Part shown: positions 47,054-58,509 of the stretch, piece after piece | How the letters are laid out: each line of letters starts with the position of its first letter | Numbering within the stretch: position 1 is the first letter of the stretch | Assembly (NCBI RefSeq): GCF_025766255.1 | Contig: NW_026516693.1 | Location: 310,001 to 374,000, forward strand | Reading direction: 5' to 3' | DNA: 64,000 bases | From: Zychaea mexicana | Lineage: Eukaryota; Mucoromycota; Mucoromycetes; Mucorales; Lichtheimiaceae | Program-made: the position numbers and the translations under genes | The notes under the pieces: generated by a model | Database searches by the model: none | Told to the model about the DNA's origin: nothing | What the model saw: only the letters and a program-made list of their open reading frames with translations

Positions 47054-47293
47054 ATTAATTTCTTACTTATTTGCTTATTAAAAAATCTCATATTGAAACT
47101 GACTGCATCAACCTTTCGTTTACTTGCCCAATTATATATATGTTTTATGCATTCATTAGTTATACTTGTACTTATATTAGTATCTGTTGATTTATTTTTG
47201 ACGTCAGTTTCTTTTGTTATATCTATATCATCTATTATAGCCTGTTTTATATCCTTATGCTTTTTAAAATATTCTTTTGGCTGTATTTCTTCT

Positions 47294-47470
47294 CACTGGG
47301 TGGGTAGGGGAATATCACCAGGTGAAAAACAGGGTGATATCCAGGTGATATTAGGGTGATAGGTATATTTCACCAGGTTTTTTAACATGGTGATATTTTT
47401 GTAGAAACCTGGTGAAATGTAACATATCACCATGTTTTGAGCATGGTGATATTTTGCTGCATGCACGCGG
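47294..47470 (+). repeat. Left terminal and subterminal repeats of the CACTA-type element
   Basis: CACTG terminus followed by several GGTGATAT/ATATCACC words in both orientations. This is the arrangement expected for transposase binding sites near CACTA ends. Confidence 0.65.
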
Positions 47471-48566
47471 AAATAGGGGTTGCTCCGTAAAAAGGGGTGT
47501 TGCTCAATTTCTTTACAGAGGTCTGCATGTGCATGATTTAGCGTATAGGGAGGTGTAGATAGGATTAAAATGATAGCAGTATTGATCTGTCCAATGGGTT
47601 ATGGATATTGTAAAATTATTTATGTTGTAGTTGAATGAAACGATTTTATTTTATTATAGTCATTGGCTAGAATTTTACAAGCATCAAAAGAAAACAGGAG
47701 CAAGTATTGATAGAAGGAAACTAGTACTAATGTAGTCGATTTATACTATAATGGACGGTGGTGATAGAGAGGAGAGCGGAATTTAGCAGAATGGTAGAAA
47801 GCAAAAGCGAAATGTCCAGATGGTAAAGTGCGGAATGGAGCAGTGTCGTCAATTGGAAGACCACATAAAGAGATTGAGCAGTTACTAGTTTGGAGAACAG
47901 AGGTAGTAAGGAAAAGGGAAGAAAAGCCGTTTGATACTTACCATAGGTATTACTACTTGAGACACGTTGAGATTTACTAGCAACCAGTCGAGTGGATGAT
48001 ATATCTTATAGCATGATAGAGTGTTAGTAGTCAATTCTTGTACGTATTTGTAGAGACCATATGAAAAAGAAACGGAGAGAAACCTTACATCATAACCACC
48101 CGATCCTGATAGCGAAAATGAAAGCTATAACCTAAAGAACATAATCAACAAGAGCTATAAGTATATAGCAAGAGCTTACACATATCAACAATCATATAGC
48201 ACACAACGTATAGTACATGATGATATAACATACCTGGTGAATGGGTACTTGGCAATTGGAAAAGGGCAGGAGAAGTATGAAAAGTGGAAAAAGTGAAAGA
48301 AAGAGATAAAAAATGGATGTGTGGAAAACACGAAAAAAGAGAAAGAAAGCCGTACATGCAGACTAGCTTCTTTTCCATCCTCACTATGCATAGGAAGGAG
48401 ACCATCGATCGATCTATCCTATGATAAAGTGTTCCCCTTAAAAACCCCTCAATACAATCTGCCTTCTTTTTGCTTTACCTTCCCTCACGTTTAACTACTA
48501 AAAAAAAGTGAATAGGTAGCAGTTAGTGTACATCCATTGAGTGTTGTATATTAAGACTCTGTGTAG

Positions 48567-49615
48567 ATGCCTACTATAGGAGAACGTAATGCCGCCAGAG
48601 AGCAACGGAACGCTGAGCGTAGGGCGGCAGTTGAGCAAGAAAACGCCAGGAACGTCGTTTTGAATATGGAGGATCGCCTCAGGGCATTGGAGGCGCGAAA
48701 CTTGGCGCTGGAGAACCAATTTGAAGCGATGGGGAACGTCGTTGCCAGACAGAACCTGGCCATACAACAGCAGCCTGTGCCCTCTCCTGCTGAACATCCA
48801 GCTCGAGCCGAGGTTCCAATGCAACAACCTCCAGTGCATCGTTTGCGGCATGTTTCTGTAAGAAAACTAATGGATATATCTAGGTAAATAGCCGATTAAT
48901 AGTATCATCAAATTATAGTGCGCAATCCGCCATTTCCATCGTTCTCTGGGAGACGGCGGCTTCCAGTTGGATGCCGATTATCGTTCAGCACGCAATCGCG
49001 CTGTTCGTACCCGCATCATGTCGTACATCGATGGTGGTGGACGGTACCAGTTATCACACGCTGAACTGTCTACAAAGATTTACGACTTTTTTGCTAATAT
49101 GCGTCGTGAGGGTCGTCGGTCGGCTGTGCGTGCAGCACAAAGAAAAGTGTCGGCTCGCCGAAATAGTCGTCGCCACAGTGTAAGAAAAAGAAACAACCAT
49201 CCATTCTTTTTAGTATAATCAGTTCTGACACAGAAAGTAGAAGCACAAGCGCCGACTTCAAGTTTACCGACAGCATCAGGCACAGCTGGATGCAACATAT
49301 CGGGAGGGGAGGCATTGCTCCAGTTGGAGTACATGTCTGAAGAAGAGACGGACGTCGAAGGTGATGGTGACAAGCGTTTGGTTGTACTCAAGCCCTTGTG
49401 GAGGAGTGAGAGGGTAATTGTTGTGTGCTTGTTTGGTAAATGCGTCGAAGTTGTGTTTGACAAATCGTTTGTAGGCAAATGAGTTCTTAAGCACACTCGA
49501 CGGACTGAGACCGGACGCAGACGTCAATAGATTGATGCGGGTGGATGGTGTTGGTGGTGCACCTTTGTCTGACGATGCAAGAGCGCAATTGGAGGGTTGG
49601 GCAGTTGATTTTTAA
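48567..49615 (+). CDS. Accessory protein of the CACTA-type transposon
   Basis: Four exons (48,567-48,857; 48,919-49,179; 49,234-49,413; 49,475-49,615) with GTAAG/GTAAT donors sum to 873 nt, 290 residues and no stops. The N-terminus is a Glu/Arg/Ala-rich coiled coil (MEDRLRALEARNLALE). The middle is rich in Arg (RSARNRAVRTRIMSYIDGGG, then RREGRRSAVRAAQRK), as expected for DNA binding. The C-terminus is acidic (MSEEETDVEGDGD). Many CACTA elements carry a second DNA-binding protein (TnpA-type) that binds subterminal repeats; I infer that role from position and composition only. Introns are 54-61 nt. Confidence 0.65.
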
Positions 49616-50180
49616 GAATAAAAAATAAAAAAAATGGTTGCACGGCTTCGTGTCGTGTGGGTAAGGGGTGGGCAAAAGAAAAGTTACTATTGCATATGCA
49701 GCTGTTGTTTTCGGAGTGGGGGGAGTCTATAAAAAATATCACTCGTGGTAAATGTATCTTTTTTCTTTTTTGGCCACTGCTCTTAGACACGTCACTTCTT
49801 TGTCATCTCTTATTGCAGCACAGACAACAGAGTCACTCAATGTGCTCGTTAAAGCATTACAAACAGCAACAGTGGAAAAGCTTTTCGTCTAATCTGGTAA
49901 CCATAACATCTTGCTGTACGATTAGTTTCGATTCAAGTTCGATAAAAAGTCTTAACAACCGTTCTCATAAGCTACTGGATAATACGAATTCGTACGTGGT
50001 GTGTATACAGCTGCTGGTAGCTTTGCTCTTCTTTCGTTCGCACCGCATTGGATCTCGAATTTAACTTCATCTTTTTTTTGCAACTTAGTTACCGAATTTC
50101 CCTTTGCGATATACAACAATTTAACTCATCAATAATAGCGGAAACTTAGAAGGGATGGATAAGAAAAGTCAACGCTTTGA

Positions 50181-53100
50181 TTATGCTAGCATCTTTTTCG
50201 CCAAGGGAAGGACTACTGTTCTAGCATTTTCACTAGTTTGTGCACCCAGTTTCACAACAGCAACTTGTCCATATAAACGATGGACCGGTACAATACAATC
50301 CATCGCTTCGCCTCGAAAACGACTACACCAAGTTTCAACGTAGGGATCCACGAATCGTCGGCCGTCATTGTCTCTGTGGATGCTGTACCATCGAACATAC
50401 GCAAAAACATGCTCTCTCTGCTGCCCACGAATCAACTGCACATGCCGAAAGAAAAATTGGATCTCGCATGGCCAGGCCATTGCTTCTCCGCGATCGTCTA
50501 CGTGGAACAGAACTTGAGCGTGGGCACCACGTCGCGATCTCGCTTCAGCACTGCGGTAAATTTGCCCCATCATCGTTATCGTCTTCATTTTCCAGTACTG
50601 GTTACTGATGAAAACTTGCCCATCACCAGCTTGGGTATAGTGAACGAGATGATCGTCATATACAGCACGGTAAAATGCCAACAAGAAACTGTACAGTTGC
50701 TCAGGCATAAACGCTATCCGTCCATAATGCAAGGGGTATACATCTGGCGGCAGCGGCTCACTTCCTGTAACGTAGTGGATGGTACCAACATCTGTCGACA
50801 ACGCCAAAAACGCATGAACATCGAATTGACGCTGGACAACATCAGCTGCGCGTGGGATCGGCTGTACAAGGTCAAGGAACCGATTCAAAAAAGAGAAATG
50901 GTGTTGGTGGTGCTGGAAGTGGGCTTCAAACGAACGGACAAAATCGCGAGCACCAGTCTTCTGCAAGAACTTCTTCATAAACGTGATTTCAAACGAGTCT
51001 TTCTGATTGGTGTCGATCTCTTTCAGATAACCGTTGTACCGTTCAAACGAGAAGAGCCAGTACGCGTACAACGGCCCAAAATCCTCGATCGTCGCGTTCA
51101 AATGCATATGCAGGTGCATGTTCGGTGTGATTTCTTCTGGGCCATACAACCGTTCAACACCAGTGCAAAATTGCTGGAGCAGGTTGTTTGCTTCTGCAAT
51201 TTCATCCACAGTAATCGATGGCTTGACCAGCAAGCGACACGCATCAACAAACATCAGCCAGTTTTCGAGATATCTTCTGGGAAGGTGGCCGTCGAGCACA
51301 AAAGGCGAGTATACAATGCACCATGATTTCCAATCGTCAGCGGTCATGAACGAGAAGCCACTTTCGATTTTTCGGTTCAAGGTAACATAGTCAGGAGGAA
51401 GAACAATGCCATTCGCCAGCACCTGCATCTGTTGGAGGTCGGTTCGGTCAATGAGGTCTCTGTCCATCCAGACCTTTGCCATGCGCTTTGCCGTGCCGAG
51501 AAACAAGTTATGCATCGGGTCGATGATGGTGCAACGGACAGGATCAAAGTAGCCAAGACGATGCAACTCTGACCATCTCGTCCCATTTGCGCGTTCCAGA
51601 TCTCGTCGAGCACTCATCGTCTCTGCACCCCGCCACTGCTCAGCACATGCTCGATTGTCCTCGAACGTCCGCAAGTCCCAATTTTCGACATCAAACCCAG
51701 AGTAGTCAATGTTGGTTGTGCCAGGAAAAACATTGAATTGGCGAACGCATTTGTGGCAGGCACAAAGGCTCGCGTGCGACGTAAAACCGCTGGTTTTCCG
51801 TGCAGCAGGGATATCGCAAGCATTAATGAACAAGGCTAAACGGACACAAGTTCCTTGTGGATGCTCGCGCGTACTGATCGATTTTCCACCGTACCATTCC
51901 AACAATTCATCAACCAGGGGTCGAAGGTAATTGTTTATGTCGGTTGTGCTCGCTTCTCGTGGGCCAGGCATTACACCAACAAGAATGACATTCTCTGTCT
52001 TGTAGCGTTCGGATCGTGGAAGATTATTGATGGTCAAGTAAATGGCACCACATGAATAAGTCGAGTTTAGAAATGGCCCAAACCAGTCAATGTTGAGTGT
52101 CAACAGCAGTGAACGGCGCTGCTCGACGAACGGGCTGCCGTCACGACCACGGAACTCTCGCCACATATCACCATCGTATATGTCAAAGAAGGTGTCGGCA
52201 ACGCGTGTTCGATTTCGCCATTCCTCGCACTTTGCTTCAAACCCTGGCCGCCGAAAAAGTCTATCAACACTCGCAGACAAGGGCTGATATGCAAACTCCT
52301 TGATGGGAGTCCAAGGATTGCCTGCGGCTTTAAACAATTCATTGCCGCATAAGCTGTTGTATCGGATGTCGTCGTTCGTGCATGTTCTTGGGCACTGTGG
52401 ATCAGTCGAACGATACAAGCTGTGACAGCGAGGACAACACACATATTTGCGCAAGTGGTCAGTCAATGCAGAGAAGCCAGTAATGCGACGAAGTGTAGAA
52501 AGCGAGGTAGGGATCGAGAAGTTTGGCTGCAGATCACCAAGAAGTAGGACACAAAAGTCAATGATGGTGGAGGAGAGATGCTCGGAGACAAAGTGTAGCT
52601 GGAATAGCACGAGGAAGAGAACGACGAGGGCAAAGGGGTGCGGGTAGGTGTGAACCTCGGTAACGGTAGGAGGAGGAGGATGAAGGTGAGTGTCTATTTT
52701 TCAAATAATGAGATATATAGTATGGTTAAAGTCTGTTATTTGCTTTAATAAATTTTTTTTACAAACCAACCTGGTTCAATATTGGCAGTTCTGTCAAAGT
52801 TGCCTCCATCATAACCAAACTCAATGTCTTCAGCATTTACAACAAGATCGTCGGCGGACAACTCGCCATTGTCAGCCTCATGTCTTCAGCAGCAAAAACA
52901 TTATCCTCGACGGAAAAAGGAACATGACGACTAGCTGCAGCGCCTACAAGCCCAACAATGATAAATAACTTATTCACATCTAGTATCATTGTAACAGCTC
53001 ATCATACCAGGAGAGGAAGGATCAGCTACTACATCCGTATCCATATCCATATCGTCCCCGAAAGCAACGGCGATGGTGAGGATGGATGTCCTTGTCCGAA

Positions 53101-53343
53101 GCTAGCCTCGATAGAAGCTACGATAGCATTCACTACATATGCAACGCATAATATTACTAACTAACCTCGAAGAACGTGCCTGAAAGAAGTACCATTGTGT
53201 GAAAATCCATCTGTAGATTCATTAAGAATACGCTGCTGGTGATAGTTTCGGATTCTATAAGGCACCATTTGATAGCCGAAGCTTGTCGACGCACATGTAG
53301 GACAAAAGCACGGAAATAAACGCTCTTCGCCATTGTCCTCCAT
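50181..53343 (-). pseudogene. Tnp2-family transposase of the CACTA-type element, probably frameshifted upstream
   Basis: The large last exon (52,693-50,181) is open for over 800 codons. It shows Tnp2 hallmarks: a YVCCPRCHSLY cysteine pair, LLLTLNIDWFGPF with a candidate catalytic Asp, VILVGVMPGP, and INACDIPAARKTSGF followed by CACHKC. A first exon at 53,343-53,166 has the family's N-terminal Cys cluster (CFCPTCAST) and arginine-rich turn. Two middle exons (about 53,110-53,007 and 52,945-52,770) each seem to need a one-base shift to stay open (GDDMDMDTD acidic segment; MRLTM region), so the gene may be recently dead, or I have mis-set splice sites. The enzyme would excise the transposon by cut and paste. 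Confidence 0.75.
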
Positions 53344-53809
53344 TGTGAAAAAAAAGTGTAGATTAAGAACAAGATCAGGGATTCCAATAATTGTACCGAG
53401 TTTCTCTTAATACTACATTGTAAGCACATTATGCACTTCCCCTTTGGTCCTATTTTCTTATCATGCGTTACCCTCCTCAGTGCAACGCAAAATATTTTAT
53501 TACAGGGCAGGAACATGACCCTGTGAACGCTAAATTGTTGGTCGGGGGAAGGGTGCATGCTTGCATTTTATACAGTTCAACGTATTGTTGTTTTGCTACA
53601 CTAATGGCTATTGCATAAGAAGAAAAGTCCAGTAGGGGGTATAGTGAATGCATCAAAAAAGAATAAATGTATGAAAATGATGTTGTTCATCACAGATATT
53701 GTGCATGAGCCCCTTTTTCGCTTGTACATAAAGGAAACCAGCGTAAACGACTACTGAATTTGGTTGCTGCATTTGCTACAGGCTGCATATTCTTTTTTCT
53801 GGCGCACAA

Positions 53810-53872
53810 CCTGGTGATAGGTAGATATCACCCTGTTTTCAAACATGGTGATATTTACTTTTTCGTGCAGTG
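53810..53872 (-). repeat. Right terminal repeat of the CACTA-type element
   Basis: Reverse complement of the left end: CAGTG terminus with GGTGATAT and ATATCACCCTGTTTT inside. Imperfect TIR of about 45-50 bp. Confidence 0.65.
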
Positions 53873-55819
53873 TATTTGCTTGTTTCTCCGTTTATTTTTA
53901 ATGTGTCTTTTTTTCTTTTTACGTTTTGGTATATTATTTGGTATGTTGCAGTCACTGCTTTTCTCTGATTCAGATGTACTTACATCTATGTATTTATGTT
54001 TCTCTATATCTTCTGGTGGGTTTTCCCAATCAGTAGTATCATTTACAACATCATCACATTTTATATCATTAAACACATCTTCCCAATGCCTAAAATCTAC
54101 TGATGGTGGTACCTTTACAGTTGACCATCCTCTATTATTTTGTTGAGGCGGTTTATGTTGTTTATTGTTCTGTGTATTATTACTATTATGTTTTTCTTCT
54201 TGTTCCTTCATATATTCTTCTGTATCAGCTAATTCTTATAGTTCCTCTACTGTTTTATCCATCGGTGTATATTTTTTAATATCATCCTGACCACTATTAT
54301 GTGCATAACGGATAAATGTATGCTGATCTTGGTATTCGTTTTCGAATTCATCTTTGTATAAGTCCTCATACATATCCATGTTTTCATAATACATGAATTT
54401 ATTTTCATAATCCTTCACCTTCATTGTATATGGATTCCATATTATATGACCTTTACAGTTCTTATCAACATAGATAATATATAAACGATTGAGCGTTGGC
54501 TCTAACTCATATACTGATTTATTTTTGTATAACATATGCGGCATATAGTTACTATTCAGTATTATTGGCATATTTTTCTTTTTAGTTATTGACTTTGTGA
54601 ATTTGCTGTTAAGTTTTAACTGTGTTCCTTCTAACATTTGGTTTAAAAATGTTAATTTGAAATCAGAACCTGTTTCTTCATTATACATTAAATCATAATC
54701 ATCATCCTTATAATCTGACCAATCATTTTCTTTATTCATTAGATATGCTCGATGGCCACCTTGTTTTAATACATCAATGTTATATGTCTTACCTACATTC
54801 GATGGACCTACAATCCAGTATTGTGGTATCTTATTTTTACCACCAAACATTGTTTCAATACCAAACATAGACCACATATGTAATTTATTTCCAGGGTTAT
54901 TTTCCATATCGGCATCATGAAAGTAAGAATTTAAATTTGATTTTACAGTATCATATTTCCATAGTAATTCTGGATATATTTCGGTAGCCTTCCGCATATT
55001 AAGCTGCTTAGTAATTAATTGATATCTAAGTAACTGTTGGTGCATTTTTCTGGTTTTAATTTCATAATTTGGATCCATATTATAACAAATATAATCTTTT
55101 CCTTTCATACAATAGCTAATAGACTTTTGTGGATTACCACCTGGTTTAATATTTAGAGTAACACCATCAATAGTAAAGAATTTATGTGCTGTTTTTGTGT
55201 CGAACCGCTCATCCATTTGTATCTATATATGTACATGTTTCTCATTGGTTTCTGGTGCAATTTCATCACATGCAATTGCCTTTTCAATTCGATAACCAAT
55301 ACGTTCATGTTTTATAAACCATTCCATGATTTGTTCTTTTGTTAAATGAAAGTCCTTACAAATATATGTGAACAGCCCTTTAGTGTTTTGGAATCGGAAT
55401 TCTTTGCCGCCCTGTGAGGAATCTGCACCAGAGGTGTTACCCTCTAACATTGCATCGGAAAATTGAGGATTTGAGGATTTGAGGAATCTCACATATTCTC
55501 GAATTCTTCCAATTATTCTATTGCGTGCATTATCTTTAGTTTTTTTTATCTACTTTAGCCTGTGTAAGGTCTTTTTCGAGTTCTGACCTCAGTTGTGTGA
55601 CAAGAGGTTCATACTCAATATGCTGATGGTTTTCAGTAAGGTGTTTTGCTCTTTCAATTAAGAGCGTCAATGTAATTCCTAAAATAGGAACAAATTCAGC
55701 CATAATGGCTAAGAATGCGAGAAGGTTGAGTTGGTTCATGTCGATTGTTGAAGTAATAAAAATAAAAAATATAACAAATATATTTTGCTTTATATTCTGT
55801 GGTGTTATTTTTATATTAA

Positions 55820-55839
55820 AAAAAAATTCAATTTTTATT
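55820..55839 (-). repeat. Right terminal inverted repeat of the Rep/DDE element
   Basis: Exact reverse complement of 45,481-45,500, lying about 80 bases upstream of the proposed Rep start codon. Confidence 0.6.
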
Positions 55840-56486
55840 TTTTTCAAAAATTTAAATGTATGTATGCCAAGACATTCGTGCATGAATTATTTCAATAAAA
55901 ATTAATTTGGCTATCCTGATATATCTTAGCTAATAAGTCATCTAGGGTTACTAGATCGCATTAAAATCATCATAACCATGGCCGGTCCCCCAAATTCCTA
56001 GCAGTGCTAGTAACATCTACTTTATGTGTGATTATTCTTAAAGGTAAAGGGTTTTATGCCATCAGAAATAAATCACTTGGGTTCATATGCATCAAAGAAA
56101 GCTTACATAATGGCTAAAGTATCGACTCCCCCACATGCCACTAATCCTTCTTCCTTTTCTTTCACTTCCTTCTTATTTCTTATTCCTACAATCGTTTTTC
56201 TTCTCTCAATTCCTTTTACATCTTTTATGAAATCTCATCTCTTACTGCCACCCTCTATTGTCCGTTCTCATTGTATTATTGCTACTTCTTTACTCCTTAT
56301 ATTGCTTATAGCTTACTTATACTCTTGAGTATACCATATAATCCCCCACTAAAAAGAACATAAGGGCATTTTATATTATAGTTCTTTATCAGATATATTT
56401 ACAACGACATCTTTAATATAATGATGCTTCTTAACAAGAAGATTGACTACTTAAATACCAGTACATCATACATATGATATGTATAC

Positions 56487-56618
56487 ATGGGTCACAACGG
56501 GTCAACAGGTCAGGTCAAGGGTTGGACGGGTCGACCAATGGGTCTGAAAAGCATCAACCCGACCCGTTGACCAGTCCTTGACCCGCGGGTCGGATTTGAA
56601 CCGTGGGTTAGACTGCGA
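56487..56618. repeat. GGGTCA-rich repeat, right
   Basis: Repeated GGGTCAA, GACCCGTTGACC and TTGACCCGCGGG words, related to 45,148-45,262. Confidence 0.5.
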
Positions 56619-56759
56619 CCCCTACTTCTGTTAGCTAGAAACGATCTAATTCAATGTTGGTATACTTTCTGACTGGAACGTTTGTGTTACATAATCTTGA
56701 AAACTTACGAGTCTTTTTATTCAACGACATAATCTTTTTTTGCATATTTGTCTATCCAT

Positions 56760-57000
56760 GAGAAGAGGAAAATATGTCTTGTCCAAAAGTCCCTCATATT
56801 CTATAAGAACCGAGCTGAAGAAAAAAGCTACAGGGCCAGCAGCAACAGAGCTCAAGGAGTTATAAGATAAACTGCACTCGTTTACCGGTGATATTAAGAA
56901 TTTACAAAGAGCCCTGGGACAAGCATGGGCTACTAGTGAGCGCGGTATCAACATGTTGTCAAAACAATTTAGTCAGCTTCATTTGCACCTAAACATTTGA
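56760..57000 (+). pseudogene. Short coding-like remnant
   Basis: A frame ending at TGA 56,998 reads KNLQRALGQAWATSERGIN and continues upstream through one TAA stop into a Lys/Glu-rich helix. The pattern looks like the C-terminus of a coiled-coil protein. It ends just before the right inverted-repeat arm. Confidence 0.35.
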
Positions 57001-57765
57001 TTCAAACGTTTCTGGCTAGCAGATGATCTTTATTTGGGTGTGTCAAATATAAAAATGCTGCAATTCATATACGAATTAGAGATTCTACATATGAAAAACG
57101 AATTCCCGGAGTTGAATATTATAGGTCTCCCTTAGTGAATAACTAATGGCTCCATGGCAAAAAGTGAAATGGGCTCAAGCGAATAACTAGTAACCCAACG
57201 CGAAAAAGGACTTGGTCGTATATGAAAAAAGGTCCACCCACAGGCGAATCCGAGCTGAGTCTGATCGCAAAAAACGCACTGCCCGAGCACGAAAAATAGG
57301 GTGTCCACAAGCGAAAATAAGCTTGTCTACAAGCAATTTTCATAAGCAAAAATTGCCCACTCCCCAAAGCTAGAAACCCGCTCATCATCAGGCAAAAAAG
57401 AAGCTTGGGCCTGTAGACGTTTTGAACGCAAAATCCGGTATCATATGCAACAGCTGTTGTCCCTGCGGTCACGTAATTTGTTGATTGTAGTGGTTTCGGT
57501 AGCTCTTATCCAATTTTTGAGGTCCTGCTAAAAAGAAATAAGAGCCGACTTCTACTGAGCGTACTGTGCATGCTTCTTCTTTGTGTCAAAACCATAGCAA
57601 CAAATCGTTGAATCCTTAGTGTCAATCACCAGAACCATTAGCGACAATTACCATAACTATAGCAACAATTCGTTCAATACTTAGCAACACTTATCGAAAT
57701 TATGGATAACAACTACCAAGGATACACTGGTACGGACCAGGAAAGAGGAGCATAAGAGCCAAAGA

Positions 57766-57960
57766 ATGAAGCTCACGACGTATGTTGCTTATTTGCAAAT
57801 GATAGAGCTATGTGGCTACATTGCTGGTACTGATACACCAATGCTAGCAGGCTTTGTGGACAAGAATAAAGCACAGATAGGTGCCTGGAGTCAATCGACT
57901 AAAGACTGGACTGGAATGGCAAGCGTTTGGTCGCGTCGATTTGTCTTGGATTACTTTTAA
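57766..57960 (+). CDS. 64-residue ORF, right-arm copy
   Basis: Inverted copy of 44,184-44,378 with one residue change (Ile to Val in the GMAS-W segment). Unrecognised. Confidence 0.35.
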   Translation: MKLTTYVAYLQMIELCGYIAGTDTPMLAGFVDKNKAQIGAWSQSTKDWTGMASVWSRRFVLDYF

Positions 57961-58509
57961 AATAATTTAGTAAATGAAAAGAATCTCTCTATACTTTTAA
58001 ATAATTATAGCACATAAAGATAATTAATACTAATACCACTAACATTTGCTTGGTTTGGTTTGCTGCCTAGATATCTAGGGACCAAAAGTGGTATAGTTTT
58101 AAGACAACAAGAAACCTTAAAACCTACCTTTTATTTTGATTTCCCCTTTTCCTCCCTCGTCTTTTTAATAGACTACCACTAATAAGATAAATAATAAATA
58201 GATTATTTTATGTATATAAATTATTTGTTACTCACAATTATACAAGAGATTCTTACCCAGAGTTTATCCTAGATTCATATAAACAAGGATAACATATGGG
58301 TTGATTGGGGATATTTAATACCTAAATAGATTTACTGCGTCATAGAGGATTATTTTAATTTAAGATTTATAATAGTTGAACTTCTACCAATCTTAATCAC
58401 CTCAAATTTGTTTAGTTTTAGTCTTTCTTATAAACTATAAAAGTAAGGAGATGACAATGTAAACCAACCCCTTGATTAAGAGATTCTCCTTTATTATAAT
58501 ATTATATTC

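Larger units (their letters stand above)
47294..53872. mobile_element. Tnp2/CACTA-type (Plavaka-like) transposon nested in the Rep gene
   Basis: The element begins CACTG at 47,294 and ends CAGTG at 53,872. Inner terminal similarity follows: AATATCACC near 47,310 pairs with GGTGATATT near 53,848, and AAACAGGGTGATATC-like sequence is present at both ends. Copies of AACATGGTGATATTT repeat subterminally (47,386; 47,442; 53,842). It is 6.58 kb and carries a tnp2 gene and an accessory gene, convergent with each other. The flanking Rep frame continues on both sides. A clear target duplication is not visible; CACTA elements usually make 3 bp. Confidence 0.8.
47050..55739 (-). pseudogene. CRESS-type Rep (HUH endonuclease + SF3 helicase), interrupted by a transposon
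   Basis: A rolling-circle replication initiator. The HUH domain has motif I (LFTYICKDFHLTKEQ, near 55,370), motif II HVHI (55,226-55,237) and motif III YCMK with the nicking Tyr (near 55,110). The SF3 helicase has Walker A GPSNVGKT (near 54,795), an acidic Walker B-like YDLMYNEE and motif C PIILNSN (near 54,565). A charged tail follows. Breaks: a frameshift in an A8 tract near 55,545, TAG at 55,225-55,223 just after motif II, TAA at 54,238-54,236, and the CACTA insertion at 53,872. The tail resumes at 47,292 and stays open for 80 codons. The N-terminus from the ATG at 55,739 has an unusual hydrophobic stretch. Such Reps come from CRESS-DNA viruses and related plasmids. No capsid gene is present. 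Confidence 0.8.
45471..55839. mobile_element. TIR element encoding a chromodomain DDE transposase and a CRESS-type Rep
   Basis: A 20-bp perfect inverted repeat is at 45,481-45,500 and 55,820-55,839. Inside lie two genes facing each other. The transposase starts about 70 bp from the left repeat, the Rep about 80 bp from the right repeat, and their stop codons overlap at 47,050-47,053. Subtracting the nested transposon (47,294-53,872) leaves about 3.8 kb. The true outer ends may extend beyond the TIRs: weaker similarity (CCGAATTAAT versus ATTAATTTGG) continues outward, and the word ATAACCAT occurs on both sides (45,437-45,444 and 55,972-55,979), a possible but unproven target duplication. Confidence 0.7.
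55840..57020. other. Inner spacer right of the Rep/DDE element
   Basis: Contains unassigned AT-rich sequence, a 90-codon frame at 56,056-56,328 that is Ser/Leu/Phe-rich and probably chance, the GGGTCA-rich repeat and a short coding-like remnant near 56,760-57,000. Confidence 0.45.

Noticed and set aside
47294..53872. 3-bp target duplication of the CACTA-type element
   Set aside because: The flanking triplets (TCT left, TAT right) differ, and removing three bases would not restore the Rep phase, so I do not claim it.
53855..54211. Independent 118-residue gene on the minus strand
   Set aside because: It is in the same frame as the Rep, separated only by a TAA, and ends at the CACTA insertion, so it is the Rep tail.
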